Shown piece after piece: positions 1 through 7,471 of a DNA stretch of 40,568 nt. Positions within the stretch are counted from its first letter, which is position 1. Each line of letters opens with the position of its first letter. Source of the DNA: Nitrospinota bacterium (GTDB lineage: Bacteria > UBA8248); NCBI GenBank assembly GCA_026706735.1, contig JAPOYD010000157.1:1-40568 (forward strand), given 5' to 3'. The notes beneath the pieces were generated by a model. That model ran no database searches. It was given only the letters and a program-made list of their open reading frames with translations, and was not told the DNA's origin. A program made the translations under genes and the position numbers.

Positions 1-555
1 GGTGACTTTTCTGCGCTTATGCCGCCTCGCGAATTCAAAAGACGCCCGGATGACGCGCTCCACGCCCTTGTAGGTGTGCACTTCTTCCTGAAGAGCGACC
101 TCGTCTTTCGTGCCCTGCTTGAAAAACCCGCCCACGTTCACGAACAGGCCCTCGGTGTTCTCGCGCACGACGACGTGGTCGATGTCGCCCGCCCCCATAT
201 TCTTGAGGGGTGTCAAATCCTCATGGTAGAGCCTGCAGGGGCGGATGTTAGCGTACAGATCCAGCCCGAAGCGGACCCCCAGAATCACCTCCTCTTGCAC
301 GATGGAACCGGGAACCCTCGGATCGCCGATGGCCCCTTGAAAAACGGCGTCAAAACCCGCCCGAAGCGTATCGCACCCATCCTCAGGCATGCCCCTGCCC
401 TCTTCCAGATACCGATCGCTCCCCCAGTCGAAGTATTCGAACTCAACCGGGAACGAGGCTGCTTCCGCCGCTACCCGGAGCGTCTCCTCCGCCTCAGGCA
501 TCACTTCGTTCGCAATTCCGTCACCGCGCACTACCGCTATGCGAGCCACTCTCAT
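1..555 (-). CDS. Isocitrate/isopropylmalate dehydrogenase family protein, tartrate dehydrogenase-like (3' end cut by window)
   Basis: This is the N-terminal 185 residues of a beta-decarboxylating dehydrogenase; the C-terminus lies outside the window. Members oxidise a 2-hydroxy diacid (tartrate, malate or 3-isopropylmalate) with NAD and a divalent metal. Visible motifs are the N-terminal VVRGDGIANEV (usually GDGIG-E), the FQGAIGDPRVP segment typical of the tartrate dehydrogenase/decarboxylase branch, and VVRENTEGLFVNVGG, which forms part of the substrate and NAD site. The ATG at 555 follows a GGGGGAGAG purine run closely. It is divergent from the Ldh_2 gene at 732, so the two may share control and substrate class. 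The exact substrate is inferred only at family level; isopropylmalate dehydrogenase is the main alternative. Confidence 0.85.
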   Translation of the reverse strand, partial: MRVARIAVVRGDGIANEVMPEAEETLRVAAEAASFPVEFEYFDWGSDRYLEEGRGMPEDGCDTLRAGFDAVFQGAIGDPRVPGSIVQEEVILGVRFGLDLYANIRPCRLYHEDLTPLKNMGAGDIDHVVVRENTEGLFVNVGGFFKQGTKDEVALQEEVHTYKGVERVIRASFEFARRHKRRKVT

Positions 556-572
556 CTCTCCCCCGCTCCAGA

Positions 573-599
573 GCGCATTTCCCGAAAAGAAGCGCATTT
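573..599. promoter_or_regulatory. Direct-repeat operator candidate in a divergent intergenic region
   Basis: GCGCATTT occurs at 573-580 and again at 592-599, a 19-base period close to two helical turns. The decamer TTCCCGAAAA at 579-588 recurs at 649-658. The repeats sit between two divergent dehydrogenase genes, where a shared regulator would bind. No convincing sigma-70 promoter was found here: TAATAT at 673-678 has only a poor -35 match. Confidence 0.3.
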
Positions 600-731
600 T
601 GACAAAAGGCGAGCACAACCCGCAAGGCGAAGCGAAGCCCTGCCAGACTTCCCGAAAAACGCATAGACGGGCTAATATGGCGCAATACTCACGGCATCAT
701 CAAAATCAACATTTTTTTCGAGGAGATGTTC

Positions 732-1829
732 ATGGTCGAGTCCGGTCCACTGCCCGAAGGCACGGTGCGGTTTCCCGCCGAAGTCATCGAGGAGTTCGTC
801 TACACCATTTTCCGCAACAAGGACGTGCCCGAAGACGACGCCCGCCTGGTGGCGAAAGTATTGGTCAGCGCCGATTTGAGAGGCATCCGCAGCCACGGGG
901 CGGCGCGGCTGACCTTCTTCATGGTTCGCATCGAGAACGGCGTGCTCAACAACAGGCCCGACATGAAATTCTACAAGGGAAGCGACACCACCGGCCTTCT
1001 CGACGCGGACGACGCCATCGGCATCGTCGCCTCGAACCGCGCAATGGACGAGGCCCTCGCCATGGCGGAAAAACACGGCTCCGGCTTCGTGACCGTGCGC
1101 AACAGCAGCCACTTCGGGTATGCAGGCTATTGGGCCCAAAAGGCGATGGAAGCGGGCTTCATCGGCATCAGTATGACGAACGGGGGGCGGCGCACCGCGC
1201 CCACCTTCGGGGCGGAGGCGATCTTCGGCACGAACCCGATGAGCGTGGCGATACCCGGCGGACCGGGAGGAACCGATTTTCATCTCGACATGGCCACCGC
1301 CGTAACGGCCGTGGGCAAAATAGAGACGGCGCTGCGCGAAGGGCGCGAAGTCCCCAAGGGCTGGGTGCTTTCCTCGCTGGGAACGCCTACATTGAACGAG
1401 AAAAGCATCCTGAACTACGAGGTTCCGCTCGCGCCCCTGGGCGGCGAAGGAGACGAGAATGGAGGCCACAAGGGCTACGGCCTCCAGTTGATGGTGGATA
1501 TTCTTTGCGGCGTGCTCTCGGGCGCGGGCCTGGAAAGCCGCCTGGCGGGCGCGGCAGGCACGGCGAAATCCGCCACGGGCCACTTCATGGGCGCGATCAA
1601 AACGTCCGGCTTCAGGGACTTATCCGTCATATTCGAGGATATGACGAAACTCTTCGAGACCATCCGGGGGGCGAAAAAAGCGCCGGGCCACGATCGCATC
1701 TACATTCACGGCGAGCCCGAGGCCATTGCCGAGGAAGAGAACAGGCGCATCGGCGTACCCATCACGCCCGCCGTTTTGGAGCAGATGCAAAGGCTGAATG
1801 AAGAACTGGAGCTCGGCTTCGAACTTTGA
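732..1829 (+). CDS. Malate/L-lactate dehydrogenase family (Ldh_2) oxidoreductase
   Basis: This 365-residue NAD(P)-dependent 2-hydroxyacid dehydrogenase belongs to the Ldh_2 family (malate, ureidoglycolate, sulfolactate and related dehydrogenases). Family landmarks are ADLRGIRSHGAAR near residues 47-59 with the conserved His55, NSSHFGYAGYW (second conserved His), GTNPMSVAIPGG and the HKGYGLQLMVDIL segment. The ATG at 732 is preferred because GAGGAG (720-725) lies six bases upstream; an in-frame ATG at 726 touches the Shine-Dalgarno sequence directly. It is one of three Ldh_2 paralogues in the window (with 23280 and 26654) and is divergent from a tartrate dehydrogenase-like gene. Cytoplasmic; substrate not determinable from sequence. 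Confidence 0.9.
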   Translation: MVESGPLPEGTVRFPAEVIEEFVYTIFRNKDVPEDDARLVAKVLVSADLRGIRSHGAARLTFFMVRIENGVLNNRPDMKFYKGSDTTGLLDADDAIGIVASNRAMDEALAMAEKHGSGFVTVRNSSHFGYAGYWAQKAMEAGFIGISMTNGGRRTAPTFGAEAIFGTNPMSVAIPGGPGGTDFHLDMATAVTAVGKIETALREGREVPKGWVLSSLGTPTLNEKSILNYEVPLAPLGGEGDENGGHKGYGLQLMVDILCGVLSGAGLESRLAGAAGTAKSATGHFMGAIKTSGFRDLSVIFEDMTKLFETIRGAKKAPGHDRIYIHGEPEAIAEEENRRIGVPITPAVLEQMQRLNEELELGFEL

Positions 1830-1856
1830 GGTTTCAGGCGCTTCAAATGCGGTTTT

Positions 1857-2444
1857 TCAGGAGCGAACCGCTTGCCTGAGGTATTCGACAACCGCGGGAG
1901 CATCCCATTTCCGGGCGCCGATGATCTTTTGCAGGAGACGGCCCTGGCGGTCCACGATGAACGTCTCCGGCACGCCGGTCGTTCGGTAGAGTTTCTTGAT
2001 GCTCCCGCGCGGGTCGAACAGAATCGGGAACGTGAGGCCGAAGCGATCGACGAATTTCCGGACCGCATCCGCCCCCAGGGCGTCGATGCTCACCGCCAGG
2101 ATCTCGAACGGCGCGCCGTCTTTTTTCATTTGGACGTAGAGGCGCTGCAAATCCGGCATCTCATCCAGACACGGAACGCACCACGTGGCCCACACGTTGA
2201 TGAGCACCACCTTGTTCTTCTGGCTCGCGAGAGAGGCGCTCCCCCCGCCCAGAAGCGGGTATTCAAAAGACGGTACCTGCCGGCCGATTTCGAGATTGGG
2301 GGCGGGCGCTTGCTCGACACGCTCCGTCGTCAGGCGCTCGCCCACTGCCCAGAGCAGCGTCAAAAGCACCGGCGCCAGAATGAACGAAACGGCCAGGCGC
2401 TTCGCCTTTCGCTGGTCTGGTTTCGGGCTGTTAGACGCTTCCAT
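1857..2444 (-). CDS. TlpA/ResA-type membrane-anchored thioredoxin (second copy)
   Basis: This 195-residue thioredoxin-fold protein has one N-terminal membrane anchor (about residues 17-34) and a periplasmic domain. The redox motif is WATWCVPC (Cys89, Cys92), with the cis-Pro region GVPETFIVD. In cytochrome c maturation, TlpA/CcmG/ResA proteins reduce the apocytochrome CxxCH cysteines before haem ligation. It is last in the ccm operon and its reading frame abuts the first thioredoxin: the ATG at 2444 lies just past that gene's stop at 2449. An in-frame ATG at 2462 would overlap by 14 bases but has no visible ribosome site. Having two tandem TlpA-type proteins suggests one serves cytochrome c and the other a different client or partner; that split is inference. 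Confidence 0.88.
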   Translation of the reverse strand: MEASNSPKPDQRKAKRLAVSFILAPVLLTLLWAVGERLTTERVEQAPAPNLEIGRQVPSFEYPLLGGGSASLASQKNKVVLINVWATWCVPCLDEMPDLQRLYVQMKKDGAPFEILAVSIDALGADAVRKFVDRFGLTFPILFDPRGSIKKLYRTTGVPETFIVDRQGRLLQKIIGARKWDAPAVVEYLRQAVRS

Positions 2445-2448
2445 ACTT

Positions 2449-3132
2449 TCAGCTTTTCTCATCGAGCAGGTGACCCACCAAGGCGAAGGCGGCCTCGCTG
2501 TCCCATTCACGGGGACCTACGCCGTAGCCCGCCACCTGTCCTTTCCTGTCCAGGAGATAGGTCGTCGGCAGGCCCCGAACCTTGTATAGCGCCTTCGCCT
2601 TGTGCTCGGGGTCGAGGATGATTGGAAAAGTCAGTTTCAGCTTCGCGACGAACTCGCGCACATCATCCTCATTGCCCTGGTCCAGTGAAATCGCCACGAT
2701 CTCGAGACCTTGCGATTTGTATTTCGCATAAAGCCGCTCCATGGAGGGCATTTCCCGGATGCACGGCTGGCACCACGTCGCCCAGAAATTCACCAGGACG
2801 AGCTTTCCCTCATGCAGTGTGAGGGAATGATTCTGCCCGTCCAGTGTCTTGAGCATCACATCCGGGGCATCAGAACGCTTCACCTGCTTCAGAAAAATCA
2901 TGTCGCGGTAGAGAGAGGCGTCATCTCCTGCGCCTTCCTTTGGCATTACCTGCGCCTGCTTTCTTTCCACCTCTCGCGCCGGCCGCTCCCCTTGTTCTCC
3001 GAAATACACAATCATCCAGACAACCAGGGCGAGGCTGATCACCATTCCAGTCAGCCGCCATTTGATGCTCCGGCGGGGCGGAGAGAGACCGTCAAGGCTG
3101 CGAGCAAGTCCGGTCTTGGGATTGTATTTCAT
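2449..3132 (-). CDS. TlpA/CcmG-type membrane-anchored thioredoxin (first copy)
   Basis: This 227-residue protein has a basic N-terminus, a membrane anchor at about 25-43, a linker, and then a TlpA-like thioredoxin domain. The active site is NFWATWCQPC (Cys121, Cys124); GLPTTYLLD carries the cis-Pro loop. It is the probable CcmG equivalent, supplying reductant to haem-binding cysteines in the periplasm. The ATG at 3132 has GGGAG seven bases upstream. It follows ccmH by 32 bases and precedes the second TlpA copy in the same operon. The N-terminus (about 24 residues before the anchor) is longer than in usual CcmG. Confidence 0.9.
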   Translation of the reverse strand: MKYNPKTGLARSLDGLSPPRRSIKWRLTGMVISLALVVWMIVYFGEQGERPAREVERKQAQVMPKEGAGDDASLYRDMIFLKQVKRSDAPDVMLKTLDGQNHSLTLHEGKLVLVNFWATWCQPCIREMPSMERLYAKYKSQGLEIVAISLDQGNEDDVREFVAKLKLTFPIILDPEHKAKALYKVRGLPTTYLLDRKGQVAGYGVGPREWDSEAAFALVGHLLDEKS

Positions 3133-3164
3133 CTGAAAACTCCCGGCTTGCGGAGTATGGCGGC

Positions 3165-3653
3165 TCAGCCCTCGAAATCACCAAGCTCGCGCTGCAAGCG
3201 ATTTTCCAGGGGATCATCCGGGGCGGCGTCTTGCGGAACTTCTCTTTTGTCTTCGCTTTGCTCAGCGTCGTCGGGGCGCTTCGTCCACGCCCTCACCAGG
3301 ACGAATACCACGCCGAAACCCGCCAACAATCCCCCGAAAGGAAGGAGCCAAGCGGTAAGATAAAAACCCTCCGCCGGTGGCTTTGGCAGGACTTCCCGGC
3401 CGTACACTTCGACGAAATACCGAACGATCTGCTCTTTCGACTCACCGGAGAATATCTTGCGGCGCACGAGTTCGCGGAGTTGGGCGCCCTCGCTGCTCGG
3501 GCAGTCGTGGAGCAATTTCCCCGGACAGACGGGGCTCATGAGTTCGCTCGCCACTTCGGAGAAGGTGGTCTTCGCTCCAGGCGAGGCGGCCTCCACCGCT
3601 GGATGCGCGTTGAAAGCGGCTACGAGGCATAAGGCGAGAACAAGTCGCGTCAT
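3165..3653 (-). CDS. ccmH: Cytochrome c maturation protein CcmH (CPG...C variant)
   Basis: This 162-residue periplasmic/inner-membrane protein handles apocytochrome thiols for haem ligation. It has a signal peptide (residues 1-22), a soluble three-helix region, a TM segment at about 98-121 and an acidic cytoplasmic tail. The redox motif is SPVCPGKLLHDCPS (Cys43, Cys51; C-x7-C) followed by LRELVRRKI, rather than the classic LRCxxCQ of alpha- and gammaproteobacteria. This spaced variant is known from other phyla. The ATG at 3653 overlaps the ccmD stop by 4 bases (ATGA) and has GGGGAG upstream. The adjacent thioredoxins probably reduce its disulfide. Confidence 0.88.
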   Translation of the reverse strand: MTRLVLALCLVAAFNAHPAVEAASPGAKTTFSEVASELMSPVCPGKLLHDCPSSEGAQLRELVRRKIFSGESKEQIVRYFVEVYGREVLPKPPAEGFYLTAWLLPFGGLLAGFGVVFVLVRAWTKRPDDAEQSEDKREVPQDAAPDDPLENRLQRELGDFEG

Positions 3654-3784
3654 GGAGAATCTCCCCTGGGGGAAAGTTTTTTCTCCTCCTCGATCAAAAT
3701 ATCCATCCGCGCCTTGAGAGTCCACCAGTAAAGCGCAAATCCGCCCAAAACGACGATGTACGCCGCCGCCACGTAGCCCATCAT
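3650..3784 (-). CDS. ccmD: Haem exporter small subunit CcmD
   Basis: This 44-residue protein has a single membrane helix (about residues 4-23, AAAYIVVLGGFALYWW) followed by a charged cytoplasmic tail with EEEKK. CcmD stabilises CcmC with holo-CcmE in the haem-handling complex. The gene is recognised by position and topology: its ATG at 3784 overlaps the ccmC stop (ATGA) and its own stop overlaps the ccmH start (ATGA). Start codons are tandem (3784 and 3781). Size is in the usual CcmD range. Confidence 0.85.
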   Translation of the reverse strand: MMGYVAAAYIVVLGGFALYWWTLKARMDILIEEEKKLSPRGDSP

Positions 3785-4476
3785 CCGTCCTCCCGCGCGG
3801 CGCGCGCCTCTTCCACCCGTACGTTCAGACGCTCGATTTGTGCGCGCTTTCGGACGAAACACACGAAAAGGAGCGTAAATGCCAGCAGGGAACTCCACAA
3901 GGCGACGTGCATGGAATCGGGCAGATCTCTCAACCCGCCCGAACGCATCACCACAGGCTTGGGATGCAGGGTGCGCCACCATTCCACCGACATGTGCACG
4001 ACGGGCACGTTCAGAAAGCCCACAATCCCCATTACGGCGGCGAAGCGCGCCCTCTGCTCGGGTTCCGTCATATAGGCGCGCAGCATCAGATACCCCACAT
4101 ATATCATCCAGAGAATGAGCGTGGTGGTGAGCCGCGCGTCCCACGTCCACCACACGCCCCATACAGGACGGGCCCAGATGGGTCCGGTAATGAGCACCAG
4201 CGTGCAGAAGACGACTCCCGCCTCAGCGCTGGCGTGCGCGCGGATGTCGTCGTCCGGATTCCTTTTCGCCAGATATCTAATTGAAAAAATGAAGACCAGG
4301 AAAAAGGCGAAATACGCCACCCAGGCCGATGGAACATGGATATAGAATATACGCTGCGGCGGCCCCTGGAGCCTGTCGGTCCCGGCGATGAACAAATCCG
4401 CAAAAATAGCGAAGGCAAGGACGCACAAGGTGAGAACTGGCAACCACCCGAACGCTCCCCGCTCGTTTCGACGCAT
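3781..4476 (-). CDS. ccmC: Haem exporter/haem-loading protein CcmC
   Basis: This 231-residue inner-membrane protein has six predicted helices and loads haem onto CcmE. The periplasmic tryptophan-rich WWD-type motif appears as WGVWWTWDARLT, with flanking His-containing helices (YIHVPSAW; VPVVHMSVEWW) that match the CcmC axial histidines. The ATG at 4476 has GGAGGAG eight bases upstream; an adjacent TTG at 4479 is less likely. ccmB lies 79 bases upstream across an AT-rich gap with a promoter candidate, and ccmD is coupled downstream. Confidence 0.95.
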   Translation of the reverse strand: MRRNERGAFGWLPVLTLCVLAFAIFADLFIAGTDRLQGPPQRIFYIHVPSAWVAYFAFFLVFIFSIRYLAKRNPDDDIRAHASAEAGVVFCTLVLITGPIWARPVWGVWWTWDARLTTTLILWMIYVGYLMLRAYMTEPEQRARFAAVMGIVGFLNVPVVHMSVEWWRTLHPKPVVMRSGGLRDLPDSMHVALWSSLLAFTLLFVCFVRKRAQIERLNVRVEEARAAREDG

Positions 4477-4538
4477 CAAGTTCTCCTCCCGGCGGCGCAG
4501 AAGGGCGGCAATATATAAAGTAACTCAATAGAGATAAT

Positions 4539-4566
4539 AGTATAAGGCATTGATATTATTCTTCAA
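4539..4566 (-). promoter_or_regulatory. Internal sigma-70-like promoter before ccmC
   Basis: On the minus strand, TTGAAG (4561-4566) and TATACT (4539-4544) are separated by 16 bases in the only notably AT-rich gap of the ccm operon. The -35 box overlaps the ccmB stop region. It could give extra ccmC-D-H transcription independent of ccmAB. This is a sequence match only. Confidence 0.4.
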
Positions 4567-5245
4567 GAATATATTCAAACACCACCGAGGCGGCCACCAA
4601 GAATACCACATCATACACCAACATCAAGCGGATCCAATCCCTCGAATCCGCCCATCCGCCACCGCCGAGATGCGCTTCGGTCGCTTTGACGGCAGCGATC
4701 AGAACCGGCACGAGAGCGGGAAACATCAATACGGGCAGCAATACCTCACGCGTTCGCGTACGCGCGCTCATGGCGGAGAACAATGTGCCGGCGGCAGCGA
4801 CTCCGAGGGTGGCTGAGGCAGCGATGAGTGCGAGCGCACCGGCCGACTTCCACACATCCGCATGATAGAGAACCGCCAGAACGGCGAAGCCCACAAACTC
4901 CATGATCCCCATCAAAACGGCAACGGACACCACTTTGCCCAGATACAACGCGGAAGGATCGGCGGGGCTTGCATACATGGCCGAAAAACCCGTGCTCTCG
5001 CGCTCCACGCCCATGGTACGAGACAGCCCGATGACGCAGGCGAACAGGAACGATATCCACAAGATGCCCGCCTGCACGGCCCGGGCGTTCTCCCCGCTTC
5101 CGCCGCCGGGGCCGAAGGCGAAGCTGAACAGCGTGAGCACGAGCAGCGCAAAAACCACCATGACGAGGAGACTTTCCTTCGTCCGCCATTCGAGGCGCAA
5201 GTCCTTTTCCACCACCGCGAGGAGGACGGAAAAAAAACGCCTCAT
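4556..5245 (-). CDS. ccmB: Haem exporter permease CcmB
   Basis: This 229-residue, six-helix ABC permease partners CcmA. The N-terminal VVEKDLRLEWRTKESLL is the characteristic CcmB opening, and GLSRTMGVERESTGF followed by the SPADPSALYLGK loop is the family signature. Working with CcmA, CcmC and CcmD, it drives ATP-dependent release of holo-CcmE. The ATG at 5245 overlaps the ccmA stop (ATGA), indicating translational coupling. Length is normal for the family. Confidence 0.95.
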   Translation of the reverse strand: MRRFFSVLLAVVEKDLRLEWRTKESLLVMVVFALLVLTLFSFAFGPGGGSGENARAVQAGILWISFLFACVIGLSRTMGVERESTGFSAMYASPADPSALYLGKVVSVAVLMGIMEFVGFAVLAVLYHADVWKSAGALALIAASATLGVAAAGTLFSAMSARTRTREVLLPVLMFPALVPVLIAAVKATEAHLGGGGWADSRDWIRLMLVYDVVFLVAASVVFEYILEE

Positions 5246-5946
5246 GCCGAACCTCCGGCGTATTCGTCGAACGCGGCCGACACATCCTCTTCGCTCGAAT
5301 TTTCAACATCCTCCTCATAGACAAGCCTGCCCCCGGCCAGAACGGCGATTCTTTCCGCCATCTCAAAGGCTTTTGACAGGTCGTGCGTCGTGAACACCAC
5401 GATGTACTCACGAAGGTCCCGCATCAAATCGATTACACTCTCCAAGCGTTGCACTGCGTTCGTGTCCAGGCCGGAAAACGGCTCATCGAGCAGCACAACC
5501 TCGGGTGTATGCAAAAGCGTGCGCATAAACGCCGCACGCTGTCTGAACCCCTGACTCAAGACACGCACGGGCTCATCCAGACGTTCTTCAATTTCGAGCG
5601 TGCCCGCCAGAAGATCCACGCGCGTCAGCATTTCTTCGCGCTCCACGTCGAAAAGCCTGGCGAAGTATTCGAGGTTCTCCCGGACCGTCAACCCTTCGTA
5701 GAGCATGGGCTCGTGCGAGAGCAGGCCGATTCTACCCTTCGCCTCGCGGGAGATTGGCTGGCCGGACAGGCGCACCGCCCCTTGGGTCGGCTTCAGCAAG
5801 CCGGCTAACGTCTTGAGAAGGGTGGTCTTGCCCGACCCGTTCTTGCCCAAAAGAGCCAGCGTCTCTCCCGGGGAGACGGACAGGTTCAAATCCTTGAGTG
5901 CCCACCTCCATCCATATCGCCTGGATACGCCAATAGCCTCCAGCAC
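5242..5946 (-). CDS. ccmA: Haem exporter ATP-binding protein CcmA
   Basis: This 234-residue ABC ATPase has Walker A GKNGSGKTT, signature LSQGFRQRAAF (a variant of LSGGQ), Walker B VVLLDEPFSGLD and the switch His in VVFTTHDLS. It powers release of haem-loaded CcmE from CcmC/D. The start is taken as GTG at 5946: it lies just after the upstream gene's stop (5960) with GAGGGCGG at a suitable distance, and no in-frame ATG exists between that stop and the Walker A region. It is coupled to ccmB by a 4-base overlap. Confidence 0.93.
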   Translation of the reverse strand: MLEAIGVSRRYGWRWALKDLNLSVSPGETLALLGKNGSGKTTLLKTLAGLLKPTQGAVRLSGQPISREAKGRIGLLSHEPMLYEGLTVRENLEYFARLFDVEREEMLTRVDLLAGTLEIEERLDEPVRVLSQGFRQRAAFMRTLLHTPEVVLLDEPFSGLDTNAVQRLESVIDLMRDLREYIVVFTTHDLSKAFEMAERIAVLAGGRLVYEEDVENSSEEDVSAAFDEYAGGSA

Positions 5947-5959
5947 GGCATCCGCCCTC

Positions 5960-6862
5960 TTAGTCCGAGAGTTCCTTGAGGCGCTCGAAGCGCGGGGCGC
6001 GCTCCCGGGCATACTCGTCTGAGCCGATTTTTCCCGACGCAAGCCTGTCGTCGAGTGAAGCGATGGCGCGCAGTATCTCCTCGCGCTCCACCTGAGCGGA
6101 GTAGGCCGTGTTCCTTCTTTTGCGGATATAAAGCCCAAGCCCCAGGCTCAGGACGACCACGGCGCCGCCCACGACGTAGAAAACGCCCAAGCCGCCCATC
6201 GAATCGGGCGCCTGCATGTCGATGCGCACTACGGTGCCCGCCCGGGCAACCCCCATGAAGCGGTTGTATTCGCGGTTCTGAAACTCGACGGCGGGCTGTG
6301 CAGCAAGTCCGATAGCCTGCGCCTGTACGTGGTCTTTCTCGGGCATGACGACGAAACCCGGCGTGTCGTAGAGAATCGGCTTCTCCACCCGGATGCCCCC
6401 GAATTCATCCTCCAGGCGATAGAGGAGGACGATGAATTTCCGCCCCGGCGGGATAGGCTCCGTCGTGCGGAGTTCATCCCCTGCCGAAGTGAGGAATTTG
6501 GGGTCGAGTCCTGCGGGCGCCGCGCCCCAACGCGCCCTGGGATTCCTGATGTTGCTGCTTCTGGGCAACGCGAAGCGAAGCGTGGGAGCGCCGCCTCTCG
6601 AGACGATGGTGGCGCTGCCCTCGTTCTCGAAATCCATCATCTCCATGACCTCGAAAAAACCCTTCTCCAGCCGGACGGTGAGGATGTTGCGCTTGAGTTT
6701 CAGCGGGGAGAGGTCTGTCGTCGTGGGGCCGGAGGTTCGAACCTTCGCCTTGGGCGGCGCGGCTTTGAGCTTCGCTGGTCCTGCATAAGACAAGTAGGGA
6801 GAAGAAAACAGCAAAAACAAGCCCAGGACGATCAGGCAGCACCTGGCAGCGACGTGTTTCAA
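5960..6862 (-). CDS. Ccm-operon membrane protein with signal peptide and C-terminal anchor, function unknown
   Basis: This 300-residue protein is not a recognised named family. It has a signal peptide (about residues 1-27), a large periplasmic region rich in beta-strand-like sequence, a TM helix near 222-243 followed by RKRR, and a cytoplasmic helical tail with EEILRAIASLDDRLASGKI. The tail resembles the short helical region of the preceding gene product, which has EFDKEMGKLSDEDY. The start is TTG at 6862, overlapping the upstream TGA (TTGA); no suitable ATG precedes the signal peptide. Its place between the CcmI-like gene and ccmA suggests a role in apocytochrome or haem handling. That is inference. 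Confidence 0.75.
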   Translation of the reverse strand: MKHVAARCCLIVLGLFLLFSSPYLSYAGPAKLKAAPPKAKVRTSGPTTTDLSPLKLKRNILTVRLEKGFFEVMEMMDFENEGSATIVSRGGAPTLRFALPRSSNIRNPRARWGAAPAGLDPKFLTSAGDELRTTEPIPPGRKFIVLLYRLEDEFGGIRVEKPILYDTPGFVVMPEKDHVQAQAIGLAAQPAVEFQNREYNRFMGVARAGTVVRIDMQAPDSMGGLGVFYVVGGAVVVLSLGLGLYIRKRRNTAYSAQVEREEILRAIASLDDRLASGKIGSDEYARERAPRFERLKELSD

Positions 6863-7467
6863 CTTAGCTGGCGCCCACAGGAGGAGCAGAAATTATCCGC
6901 TTCATCCACCGCGTTGCCGCAAGAGGCGCAAAACCGGGGTTTCATACTTTTCATTTGCTCATCTGATGACGAAACGGCTGATTCATCCTGCGATTTACCC
7001 ACATTTTTTCTGTAGCGCAGGATCTCCGCCTCCAGGCGCTCATCGAGCGAGAGGGGTTTCTCTACCGCGACTTTCCCGGGAGGCGGATGTTCTGTTTCGA
7101 GCCGGGCCGCCGTCTGCGCCGCCTCCCGCTCGGTAACCTGAACGGGCGCCATCCCCTCCTTAACCCCTCTGGCGTCGAGGCGTCTCAGCACTTCCACCGC
7201 CTGCGCGCGGGCGGGCGCCATCATCTGGGCGTAGTCTTCGTCCGAGAGCTTCCCCATTTCCTTGTCGAACTCGATATCCATGATGTTCTTGTAAGCCTGC
7301 TCTCTTTCCATCAACAGCCGCGTCAACTCGCGGTTCGAAAGCGGCTGCGCGCTATCCTCATCCGGCAATACGCCCTGGGCCGTCTGAGGGCGCATGATGG
7401 GCCAGATGGTGTAGAAAAAAGCCGCGCCGACTGCTCCCAAAGCGATGACGGCCCCCAGAATGTCCAT
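6859..7467 (-). CDS. CcmI-like membrane protein with C-terminal zinc ribbon
   Basis: This 202-residue protein has an N-terminal TM helix (about 4-23), then a helical stretch REQAYKNIMDIEFDKEMGKLSDEDY like the N-terminal cytoplasmic region of CcmI/CycH proteins, a variable charged linker, and a zinc ribbon at the extreme C-terminus with Cys180, Cys183, Cys194 and Cys197 (CASCG...CSSCG). CcmI normally has a TPR domain that chaperones apocytochrome; none is seen here. The ATG at 7467 lies 4 bases after the ccmF stop. It is coupled by overlap to the next gene. Zinc binding is inferred from the four Cys. It may replace CcmI. Confidence 0.75.
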   Translation of the reverse strand: MDILGAVIALGAVGAAFFYTIWPIMRPQTAQGVLPDEDSAQPLSNRELTRLLMEREQAYKNIMDIEFDKEMGKLSDEDYAQMMAPARAQAVEVLRRLDARGVKEGMAPVQVTEREAAQTAARLETEHPPPGKVAVEKPLSLDERLEAEILRYRKNVGKSQDESAVSSSDEQMKSMKPRFCASCGNAVDEADNFCSSCGRQLS

Positions 7468-7471
7468 CGTT

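Noticed and set aside
599-604. TTGACA match in the first divergent region
   Set aside because: No -10 box at a usable distance downstream.
1850-1876. GCGGTT...AACCGC stem at the end of the second TlpA gene as a terminator between convergent genes
   Set aside because: Six base pairs, inside coding sequence and without a T-run.
3442-3630. Long open frames opposite or shifted from real genes across the ccm, liv and dehydrogenase regions
   Set aside because: They are frame shadows of G+C-rich genes: Arg/Ala/Pro-rich products with no motifs.
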